Below are positions 13,385-25,300 of a stretch of DNA of 64,000 bases, one piece after another (the first letter of the stretch is position 1; each line of letters opens with the position of its first letter). The notes under the pieces were generated by a model. It did no database searches, was not told the origin of the DNA, and saw only the letters and a program-made list of their open reading frames with translations. The position numbers and the translations under genes were made by a program. The stretch is from Panagrolaimus kolymaensis (lineage: Eukaryota > Nematoda > Chromadorea > Rhabditida > Panagrolaimidae): assembly GCA_028622995.1 (NCBI GenBank), contig JAJQJQ010000040.1, positions 1 to 64,000 on the forward strand, written 5' to 3'.

Positions 13385-16300
13385 ATGTTAAATATTCGGG
13401 TAATTTTGAGCTTATCTTTACTATCATATTTAGTTAATGCCCAATCAGGTGAGTCCCTTAACAAATATGAAAAATAAATTATTTATTTTTGTTTAGAATA
13501 TCGAGTGCCAGATTCTCCAGAAAATGTTAGAATAAAAACAACATCTACCTCAGCAACGCTATGGTGGAATCCGCCATCTTCAGCCCGAGATATTCTAGTT
13601 CGAGGATATACTGTTTCATATGGAATTGAAACACCATCTAAAAAAATTGTTATTGAAGGAGTTGATACTAATTCATTTAAAATCGAAGGATTAAAACCAA
13701 ACACAACTTATGTTTTTGCAGTGACAGCTTACAATGAAGCGGATGTGGAAGATAGCGAAAAAGTTTTATTAACAGCAAAAACAGCTGGAGCTAAAAAGGA
13801 GGAATCCTTTAAACTTCCATCTCCATCAGAAATTGCTGTCACGGCTATCTCATCAAAGGATGTCGATGTTTCATGGAAGGATACAATTCCCAAAAGGAGA
13901 GAAGAAAATATGCTAGGAACCAAAAAGAGATTTTATCTAATACAGTAAGATTTTCTTTAAAATAATAAACAACTTAAAATATGTAACTCAATTTATAGTT
14001 ATTCGCCAGTTGGATCTCAAATCCCTCCAAAAAAATTATCAACTGAAAAAACGCGAGCACTTTTAACAAATCTTGAGGGATCAACGGAATATCAAATTAT
14101 GATTCGAACCATTCTTCCCAATGATGAAGAATCACCATGGAGTCCGAAAGCTTTAATTCGAACTCCAACTGATCCCGAATCTGCTCCATTAACTTATCAA
14201 AATGCTCCAGAAACTCTACTTCTCGAAGAAGCATGCGATTTCGAACCAATACATATGTGTGATTTTTTCTCAGAATCCACCGCACCCCTTCAATTTCGAC
14301 GGCAATCTTCACATTTTGATCCGTCATTGCCTAAAACTCGCGAAGAAAATGCTGGACATTTTATGGTTGTTACATCCACGCGTGATCCATCAGAAAAATA
14401 TGGACGCCTTTATTCACCGATTTGGACATTTGATGATTCAACAACATTTTGTTTAACATTTTGGGATTATATTCGTAAAGATAGTTTTGGATCTTTGATT
14501 GTTAGCCTCCTTTATGAAGGTGATTCCATAAACATGGCAATTCCAATTTATAAAACGAAAGTAGAAAAAGTTGGTAAAGAAAAATGGCATAAAATTTTAG
14601 TTCAATCTAAGCTTTCCAAAAATCGAAGTTTTCAAGTAAGAAAAAGAAGAAATTTTTTTAAATTTAATTCTAATAACTTTTTAAGGTTATTTTTGAAGTT
14701 CGGAAATCTGCACCAAGAGAACGATTTTGGGTGGCTATCGATGATATCCTTGCCCATGGTGGACATTGTCCAAATGATGGAAATCGTTATGATAGCATTA
14801 AATCAGGTAAGAATAAAAAAGGATAAAATTGCGGGATAATTTTACAAAGCTGCGAACAAAATTTTGTTTTAGCAATACATTTTTTTACTTCTTATACAAA
14901 AAAAATCTTGTTTAATCAGAAGTTTTTAAAATTTAAAGTCAAAAGCTTTTTTTTCTCAAATAGTTTTCCCCATTTTTTATTTTTAATGTAATTTTTTTCT
15001 CAATAGGTGTGTCGGTATTTTTTCTTTCATCCTCATGCTTTGAAATTTTCTTTGTAAGCGGTGACAAATTACCTTTTTTTTAAACTTTTTTCCCTCGCTC
15101 TTCAATCTATTCCTTTTACATACATGTCCTTGAAACATATGTTTAGCCCTTTTCAAATTAGTTTAAAAGCTTTGGAAAAAGTTACTTATTATTGCTGCTT
15201 TTCGTTTTGAATTTTTATATTAGGTGTTTTAACAATTATTTAATGAAAATGAAAGTTAAAATTATTCTTTAAACCAAATGTGATAATTGCTTATTCTCTT
15301 TTTTTTTTGTTAATTCATTATATTATTTTCTTAATAAAGCAGCCTTTCTTAGATTTGGACTCTGCGGTAACGAAGATTTGTTTCTTTGAATGAAAAACTT
15401 TCTCCAACCTTTTTTTATATTGTCATTTGAATTATGATGGCATGCATTGATTGCGTAAGCCTTTCAGAATTATTTTCATTTTTTACTGCCATTTTTTGAA
15501 TAAAAAAATTGTCTTTTATGGGCGATTGCGCACATCAAAAAAAAATATGATAGAAGAAGAAGAAAGGAAGAAAAACGGGGGTGAAAGGATTATAGAGAGT
15601 TGAATTATTATTATTCGAGAATGGTTAGATGATGCCTCTGACATTTTCGTTGGAAAGGCAGAAAAAATTTATGTTGATTTATGTGACTCGCATTAAAAAA
15701 CTGAAAGATTTTTTAAAGTATGCTATAAAGTTAAAATTGCTTGCTTAGAAGACACAAAAATAATTGGCCCCTACATTTTTTTCTTCTTGCAGTCATTTTT
15801 TTTATTTTCGATACTCAACCGAGGTTTGAATTTTAATTTTTTTTGCAAAGAAGGTTTTTGAAATGTTAATATTTAATTTTTAATTCATATATAAAAATTG
15901 GAATTTTTCAACAGCTTTAAGAAATGTGCCAAGCAAACCAATTAATGCTCATCATTAATTTGCTGCTCATCGGTTCATTTAATTTTGAGGTTCATCATAC
16001 ATAGATAAAATAATGCGCACGGCATCTGGCCAATGAAAGGCTTTTTTCTTTTGAAAGCTTTCAACTAGAAAAAAATGTGTGATTCAAACACACCTTTATG
16101 TTAATGAACTGTTTCAATGACCCAATATGTCATTTCAAAAAATCCTTTTGTGTCCACTAATTAATTACCTTTGTTTTCCTCAAAAAATAGGGTTTTAAAT
16201 ACTAGAAATTTTTTTATTATCGTTTAACATCAGAAACATGTCTTTTTGACGCAATAAAAAAGGCGATATCACGCAATAATTCTTGCATTTTTACGGAACT

Positions 16301-19300
16301 TGGAAATTTTTCAAGGCGAGTAATGAAAGAAAAAAGATATTATTCAAAGGCCGCAATTTAAACTTGTCGGCTGGTAAAGATGTTGATCACCACCAAAAAA
16401 AGTTTTCAAGTGTTGCGATCTTTTTTAACTAATCAAGTATACTCTGATTGATAGAATATATTACGGAAAAAAAAACAAAAAGAAATAAATTATGGTAAAA
16501 TATATACATATATAAATTATATCATCATAAATAACACAATTTAGTAATAATTAGTTTAATTGAGTTACTTAGATTTGCAGAAAGATGAAATTCATCTGTA
16601 ACGTAATTACATTACTTACAAGGAATTCAGACAAAAAAAAATAAAAAATCGTATTACTAAAATATTTGTATCTTCAGTGAAAAACATAATCATCCTTAAA
16701 AATTCCGATTATTTACTATTTTCTTCTTCTATATTCCTCCATTAATAATCAATCTTCTCTTTTTATCTCCCAAAAATAGCATATTCTTTTGCTGCATCCA
16801 GAATTTTAGTATTATTCCTTTTCCAAAAACAATACATACAATCCCCTCGTGGCGGTTGCTGCGTGTTATTACGCTGCAACTGACCTTGCACTTGCAAATA
16901 TGTATTTACTGCTATACTGCAATGGCGCTCCGCCTTTTTTTTCACTATCCAAAAAAAGAAGGCGACGTTCGGAAGGAAGGAAGAAACAAAAAAATGGGAG
17001 AGCGGCGTCAAAATCTTTTCCTTTTTTTTCTTTGATGGCATCGTTGTCGTCGTCGTTCAGCCTGTTTGTTTTTACTCATCTTTGAAACCGATCGTCGACG
17101 TCTTAGACATTATCTTTTATTTATATTTTTTTAAAACGATTAAATTTTTTTTAAATTTAATCAAAGAAAGAAATTATAATTATTTTTGTTATTTGATTCT
17201 CATACTTAAAATTTGAGAACATCTGAAAGAATAAAGAAAGGAAGGCAGAACGGATTTTATTTTTGTAAAAGCAACGAAAAGCAAATAGATAATCCTTTTT
17301 TTTTGATGGATGACCTAAGTTTTTGACAAATTTTTATTTTTATGAAAGCTTTGATGTTGATATTATTGTAAAATTAAGTTTATGTTATAAGAATTAATTT
17401 TAAAAAATGTTGTTGAAATTGCTGCTACTTGTTCTTATTTGTTTTATATTTAATATTGCGGGTTATGACATACCTGGAGGTAAGAATTATGTTATAAATT
17501 ATTAAAGAAATTCCATCTAATCTGTGTAAATTTCAACCAAATATTATTGTAAAGTTTATTTCAAAGCGAGAACGAGAGAGAATTCCTTTTAAATATGACT
17601 TTTGTGCCAGGATTATGTGATTTAGGATAAAAAGGCAATGCGTTGATTAAGAAAAATCATCTTCTAATTAAATTATTATATGTTTTACCGCTTAATTATA
17701 AAATTAGCATAGTTTTATAAATATTCATATCGTTTATCTATTTTATTATTAGCTTTGTAAGATGATGCGTTTTGTATATCTTTGTTTTATTTACCGTCTA
17801 AAATCTTTTTTTACTCCATGTTACTTACTGGTTTTGTTAATCCGAGATTTTTCTTTATTATTTCTAAAAAAACTCTAAAGATTTATAATCTCTTTCTGAA
17901 GACTTTAAAGACGCTTCTTTTCTTTCTTTTTTTGTCTGCCATCTTTTTTTGATATTATGATATTGTTTTTAGCATGAGTTAAGAATCAATGCTTTTTGAT
18001 AGTGGTATTTTGCGAGGAAAAAAATGTTAAAGTACGGACTAGCCATTTCAACCAAAAATGGAGAAAGCAAAAGTGCCATTATTCACGCTTTTTCACAAAA
18101 AAATCTCCCACATTTTTTAAAGATGGAAGCTACTTCTTTTTTTTAAAAACCAATAATTTTTCGGGAAAGATTTTTTTGGGGAAATAAAATAGAAACAAAA
18201 AAGCTTTGTTTTAGAAAAAAAAGATGAAAAATTATTGCAAAAGATTTAAAAAAAAGAAAAGAAGAAAACACTTTTAATGAAAAAATAATAATTTTTTAAG
18301 TTGTTTAAAAAAGGGACATTTATGAGGGGCATTTTTTTGTTATATGATTTTGAGATTTTCTTCAAACTTATTTCCTACTTTTTCAATATAGCCTGCGTAG
18401 GCTTGAATGAATGCTTACATAATTAAAGGTTTTTTCTTCTTCTAATTCCTGAATGTAAAAGAGGCCTATTAGTTTACAGCCAACTTGATTCTTTGTTTTT
18501 TTCTAAAAAATTCAACTATAGTAAAAAAAGCATAACTTTAAATTAGTTGCTAATTTTTATGTAATCTTGCTAAAATTTAAACGTTTACGAATCTCAAACT
18601 ACATAGTTCCAATTTATGGGCTAGTAATTCTTTAATTGCGTAGATACTGGAAATAAGCCAAAAAAAAGCAAGATCATTTACAGCTTTTTTTTCTTTCTTT
18701 GCAAATTTAAGCAATTCATCATCAATCGCTTTTTTTCGTTTTCTACTGACATAGTTGGCTTTCGCGCAGTCAGCCATCATACGAAAATAAAAATGAATTT
18801 ATGTATTCTTTTTCCTTTTTTGCTCTCATAAAAACTCTCTGCATTTGATTAATTCTGATTTTAGTTTTTAGCGTTTATCTCCCTCATTCTTTCCCTCTTT
18901 TAAATTGATAGTTTTAAAGAAAATTTAGGGTAAAAAGATTTTAAAAATCGAAATAAAATTGGAGGGTTTAAAATTTAATTTATGACTTTGTTTTTTAATG
19001 TTATTTAAATTCTTATTTCCTTTTTTTAAGATGAAGAAACCGACGTTGATCTTTTAACTCCATTGGAAAATTTAATTAATACTGATCCCAGAGTTTATCG
19101 AACCAAAGGACTTGATGGACTTCCAGCGGTTGGAATTCAAAGAGGTGTGGAAATTGTGGTACCATATAGAATTTATCTTCCACGAAAATTTTTCCCTAAT
19201 TTTGCTATTGTTGCTTCAATTAAACCCAAAGATAATCAAGGCGGATATCTTTTTGCCATTGTAAATGCATTTGATACGGTTGTGGATTTGGGTGTCCTTC

Positions 19301-22300
19301 TTGCTCCAGCTGGAAGATCCCAAACTAATATTTCATTAGTTTACACTGATTCTCAAATTAGTAGCAGTTCGAATATAATTGCAAGCTTTTTGGTTCCTGC
19401 ATTTACAAATCAATGGACCCAATTTGCTTTGGAAATTAGTGGGGATAATGTCGCACTTTATTTTCGATGTATGCGATTTGCTACAAGACAGGTTCATTTT
19501 TTTCTCAAAGTAATAATTGCAAACGTTTAATTTTTTGTAGGTTCGACGTCAACCTGCTCAATTACAAATGGATGATGCTTCTAAACTTTACATTGCCAAT
19601 GCAGGCCCTATCATTGGCGGAGGTTTTGAAGTTGGTTTTATCTTTTACTTCTTTATTCCAGGATCCAAATGACAGAGATGTGGATGAAGCATGTGAATTT
19701 GGGTTCAAAATTTATTTTCATGATTTATGTTTTTTAAAGCGAAATGGATTTTGTTCTCTCAACTTTGTAATTAGCCAATTTTGTTTTTAGAAAGACAAAA
19801 AAATTCGATAAGTAGCAAATTTTTTTAGGAGATATATAAACTCTTCTCTTCACTATCTCTTTCATGTTTTTTTTTTTGAAAAAATTTTCTGTGAGTATTT
19901 TTTGTTGAATTGAAAGGTCAAAATTCTGCAAAACTTTTGCAATAGTAACATTTCCAAAAAAATCCTAGAAAAAAAAATAGCGCGTATCATTTGCTTTTCT
20001 CCGATTTCTTTCTGCCATTTTCTCTATATATTTTTTTTTTTGCATCAGGATGCTTGCATTTTTTGCGCATAAAAAAACTTCCTTTAACATAGTTGTTTTA
20101 CAATGAATGCCACGGAACTGAATAGTACGATACGGACCCGCGCCTTTTTTCCGTTATAATAAAAGGATTTTAAAGGGGAGCGGCTTCTTGCCAACGCCAT
20201 TGTAGTTGCTTAAAACTTAAAATGATCAATGAAAATTACATATTTTTTCAATTTTTGTGATTTCTTTCTCTCAAAAATTTATCAGCTTCAATGCTTCCAT
20301 TTTTTGCTTCAACTTTGCGCATATTATTATTATTATTGAGTCATTCAACCTTTTTTCTTTTTATTTTTTGTTGCTTGTATCATAAAATCAAAAACATCTT
20401 CCCATCATTTGTCTCAACAATCAACAATCGCCGTTCATGCCAGACACTTTCTCGTTTAGCTATATGTTTTTGTTAACCTTTTTATATTTCTTTTTTTACT
20501 AACTATTCATATTTTTTGATTGATCAAACAGAGCGACCAGTCATTTTTACCGAAACCATCTTCTTTTTTTATTTACGTCAAAGCATAAAAATTTACAACA
20601 TTTTTTTATTTTATGTTAGGATTTTTCTTTTTTTCCTAGACATTTGAGTTTATTTGCTTCTTTAAAATATTTTTAGTTTAAACTTCTTTTATAAGCTCTT
20701 GCTTTTGAAGAAGCAGACACAAGCAAGCACACATCCATGAAAAAAATCAAAAACTTTATCATTCATCCGCCTGAAAAGTTGCATACGTTAACCATATTTA
20801 TTTTTTGCAATGCCCGCTAAAACTAAAAATCAAAATATCCGTCTTTTTCTTCTTCGCTACTGTTTACAACTTATAACGATAAAAACCAACGACGATCTTA
20901 TAAAAAAAGCTAATCGCCGCAACCTTTTGAAGGAAAAAAAATGAAAAAGGATTTATTCACCAAATAATCTGTTGACTAATATGCCTGCCTTTTTGTGGCT
21001 GATTTTTTGTTCTTTTTCCTAATAAACTAAAAAATGTGAATGTTGTTTATGGTTATGATGATAAAGGGAAAAATGCTAATTTTCTATGTTACCTTTCTAT
21101 TTTTCTTTTTTCTGCGCAAATATAAATTTTCTCAGGTGGTCTAAAAAAATATTATTTCACCACAAAGTACCGGAAATATAAATTATTTTGCTGCTTTTTT
21201 TCTTCTTCGGAAATTGTAATTTTTTTTTTAATGAAATGTTTGGGTTAGATTTACTTTCGGCACTAGTATAGTTGTGCACCCACTTTTTTTTATTACTCTT
21301 TTTTTCATTCTTCTCATTTACTTTTTGATTTTTTCATCTTATTTTCTTTTTTCGAAATCAATTGAAAAAATTTGAATTATTATTTTTTTAATTTTTGGCA
21401 ATGATTAGCTTGCACAGAAAAAATGGTAATAAAAAAGTGGGTGCACAACTATACTAGTTCCTTACTTTCTTTCTTTTTAACTTTGCTGAATGAATGCAGC
21501 AGTTTTTTTTTTGCAACTAATTTTATACAGTAATGATAAATTTGCAGAATATTTGCTTTCTCAAAAACAATCAGAAGCATTTTACTTTTTTTTAATTTTA
21601 ACTCAATCGTGTTCAAAAACAAACTAAACTTCTATATCCTTTATTTTTACGCACTTTTTATAATTATACAACAACTTCCAATTTTATGAAAAGCAGAAAC
21701 CTGATGTAGCTAATTATTGTTTTACCCTAAGAAAAACTATTAAATTTCAAAATGTTTTTTACAGCCTTTTTTTTAGTGCTTAAAACATTTTTTTGTATAT
21801 TTCTTTTTTTTTCTTCAAGCCACATCTTTTTTTTTTGATTTTAAGAATATTGCAAAAAAAAAAAAGAAAGAAAGAAAACGAAATATAAACATAAGGATCA
21901 CGTTTGCTTGAGTTTGCCGTTTTTGTGCCGGTAGCTTGCTTGTTTGCTATGTCAAAGGCTAAATCGTTTTTCAAGCTAAAAAAAGATTCGATCGTGCTTT
22001 TAAAGCAAGCTTCCATCCTTTTTATGGGGTTTATTTACGTTTTCGTTGTTTTTGGGTTAAAAATAAATTTTTTAAAAACGACTAATTTGTTTTGGAATTT
22101 TTCTGGAAATCTTAGAAACTTTTTTTAAAAAGATTTTGTACATCGCGTCTGCCTTCTAACTTCTTATTTAAAATATGTTTTTCTTTTGCTTTTAGGCTTT
22201 TTCCTTCATGGGTTGGACTCGCTGGTGGCGGGTGTTTGCGTTCAGTCTTTCATTGTTTTTTTGTTTAAATATTTTTGTTGCAAAGGCAGAGCGAAAGAAC

Positions 22301-25300
22301 TATGAAATATTGGTTGAAGATGGTTTAGTCTTGGCACATGAGAGACCATCGCCTAATATTTTACCACCTGAAACGCCTCCCAAAAATTCTGATGCTCTCA
22401 TTGAAGATCGCTTTTTAACAAACACTCGTAAAAAACGACAAATGGTTGATTATGATGAAGATGGATTCACTGGAACTACATTAAACCCAAATGATTTAAC
22501 ACCAGAATCGTATACCGCTGATGTAAATTTTGAAAACATAGAATTTTCACAAGTCACGGATGATCCACCAGAAGAACCTGTTTGGTTAACAACTAGTCAT
22601 GAATCAAAATCAACGGAAGTTCCACCTATTTTTGATAATTCGACAACTAATGGCGGCAATGAAAATAATACACTTCTTGAAAATCTTGAAGAATATGGAA
22701 AGCTAATTGCCAATGAAACCGATCTATTTACAACAGCTCAATCAGAGTCAGTACTTTCTCAAACAGCAACAGAAAATGATGGAAAAACTGATGATGCGGA
22801 TGATAGTTTAACAACATCTGAAATGGAATCCACAACAAATGGAAGTGGTGAAGATCCAAGCACCTCTTCTTTACCAGATGAAACAACTCAAATAGCAACA
22901 GTTACGGAAGGCTCGAATGAGGATAAATATGTCACTTCCACGTCAGCTAATTTTAATACAACAATTGATGATTTGGATGGCGGTGAAGAACTTGAATATG
23001 TGGATTTAAATTCCTTAAACGCTTTTGCAAAAACTACTTCGCCACCTGAATATGTTATTGATGATAAAGGTAACATAAAAATTGCAGAAGAAGCTCCAAA
23101 GCTTATATTGACACCTTTACCTTCTATTTCATTATCCACATTACTATCTTCACCAACTTCTCGTGATAATACTATGACAACTTCTCTTCCAAGCTCCACT
23201 TCATCAATAACTAATGAAGACATCAATTTGCCTGATACAACCGTATTTACAAAAACTGATGAAAAAATAACGACAACAAAAGTTCAGGAATCAGTAACAT
23301 CCAATGGTGAAATACCATCTACTCCGCTATCCTATTCTACTGATGTAAATCCTCAAAGAGGAGATTTACCTGATATGGTTCCTACTGTTGAAGCAGAAAA
23401 TGCTTCATTTCCATCGTTCTCATCATCAAAAGCTAGCGAAACAACAGCCACAACAGCACAAATCAATTATTCAACTACAACAACTGCGACTACTTTACAA
23501 TCACGCGAAAGCACTTTTGTTGAAACCGAAAAAATCCCAACAACAAAATTTGCTGAAACAATGCCTCCGATTGATGGAGTTCTTTCTCCTTCACCATTAC
23601 TTATTTCGGCTACAACAGACACACTAGTTCCTTCAATTTTTACAACAGTTGAGGAACCTTTCATTGATATGAGGGAAGCAAAAACTGCCACATCTGAATC
23701 TTCGACAATGTTAACAACAGAAAAGATTTCAAGCTCGTCAGTGAGTGGAAATCAAATAAGCTTGAATCCCACGGTGCCCACAACCATTGAGGATAAAAAT
23801 GATGGTATTTCTACCATTGAAAGTTCGACAACTTATTTTGTGACACTGGAAAGTATCACTTTAGCTTCACATGAAATTATAGACACTTCTTCAAAAGATT
23901 CAACTACTGTAATTCCTACAACAACAACACCTGAAATTGAAGCAATTATTACTGTTGATGGGCAAACCGAACCATTGTTATCAACTTTATCTTCAAAGTT
24001 CTCAAGTTCGACAACTGAAAGGCCTGATAGTCCAACAACTTCAAACACTCAATCATTTCCTGCTGTAAGCGATAAAACTAAAAATTCGTTCCGGGCAACT
24101 AGTGAAACCAATGAAATTGTAAATATTGAAGATGCAACAACAACTGAAATTCATAACAATTCCGAATCATTAGAAAAGGCATCGACCCTTGTTATTCTCT
24201 CAATCCCTACTGCATTTACCGAAGATTCAATGAATGAAAAAGATGTTGAAATATTGACAACAACTTCAGGAACGATTAATATAAATGAAGGTGAACTAAA
24301 AACAACAAGGAACATTCAAATTATTTCAACAATTTTAACACCATCCACTCCACCAACAACAGTTGCCACAATGAATGAAATCACAAAAACTACATCAAGT
24401 TCAACCGAAGCTGAAAAGTCCACAACAACCTCAGAAGATTTTGAAACTTCGCCTGCTTCAACCATTCTTGCAAATGAAATTGAGGAATCTTCAGGTGATC
24501 CCATAAAGACATCAGTTTCTCCAGCAACCAAAGGAGAAGGAGCATCTTCAACGCATCCTTTTACAACCGCTTTACCAAGTACTGAACGCTCGAAAATTTC
24601 TCAAACTACAGAATTCCTCGATGAGAAAACATCCCAAACCCAAAGACCAAATACAGCAATACCAGCTTCAACGACAGAAATACCAATTATTTCTGCTACA
24701 ACTCTCGAACCCATAGTTTCAAATGATTCTTTTGTAACCTTTACAATTCCTCGAATACCTGCTTCATCCACATCACTGTCACCACCATCAAATTTAACGA
24801 CGGTTAGTAATTTTAAATTCTTTTATAGGGCGCAATTCAAGAATTGAAATTGCATGATGATCCCGCAGAAGCGGCAAATCAATGCAATGAAGATTGGGTT
24901 TGTTCTTCTCTTTCTTTCTTTTTTCTTCTTCTTTTAATTTTTACCCTTTTATTTTTAATTTAATTATCTTTCCCTTGCTTGAAATTTTTTTATTTTGATT
25001 TACAGTGGAAAGGAAAACGCAAAAACAATCTACGAAAGGTTTGTTTATAGTAAAAATGGTGTTTTTTTTTCGGAGTTTTGTAAAGCTTTAAATGTTTCTT
25101 GAAAAAATTGTTTTTATTGTGTAAAAAGCGATAAAAATCAGTAGCTTTTTCATCGTCTTTCCTATTTGTGGTGTTTTTTTTTGCTAGCAAGCGACTCAAT
25201 TTGACTTTTATAAGGCAAAAATATTTAGGGTGACGAAGCCAGTGGCTTTGATGAAGGCTTCGATACCACAACTCGAGTTCCAACAAGATCCACTACTACT

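Noticed and set aside
16763..17085. Opposing 78-92-codon frames in the G+C-richer patch before 17407.
   Set aside because: Both strands are open only because of composition; no domain, no splice sites joining them to neighbours. Better seen as promoter sequence.
22888..24531. Several minus-strand open frames of 70-110 codons (for example 23226-22888, 24531-24316).
   Set aside because: They are antisense shadows of the mucin-like exon; repetitive Thr/Ser codons keep the opposite strand open. They have valine/serine-rich low complexity and no splice or start context.
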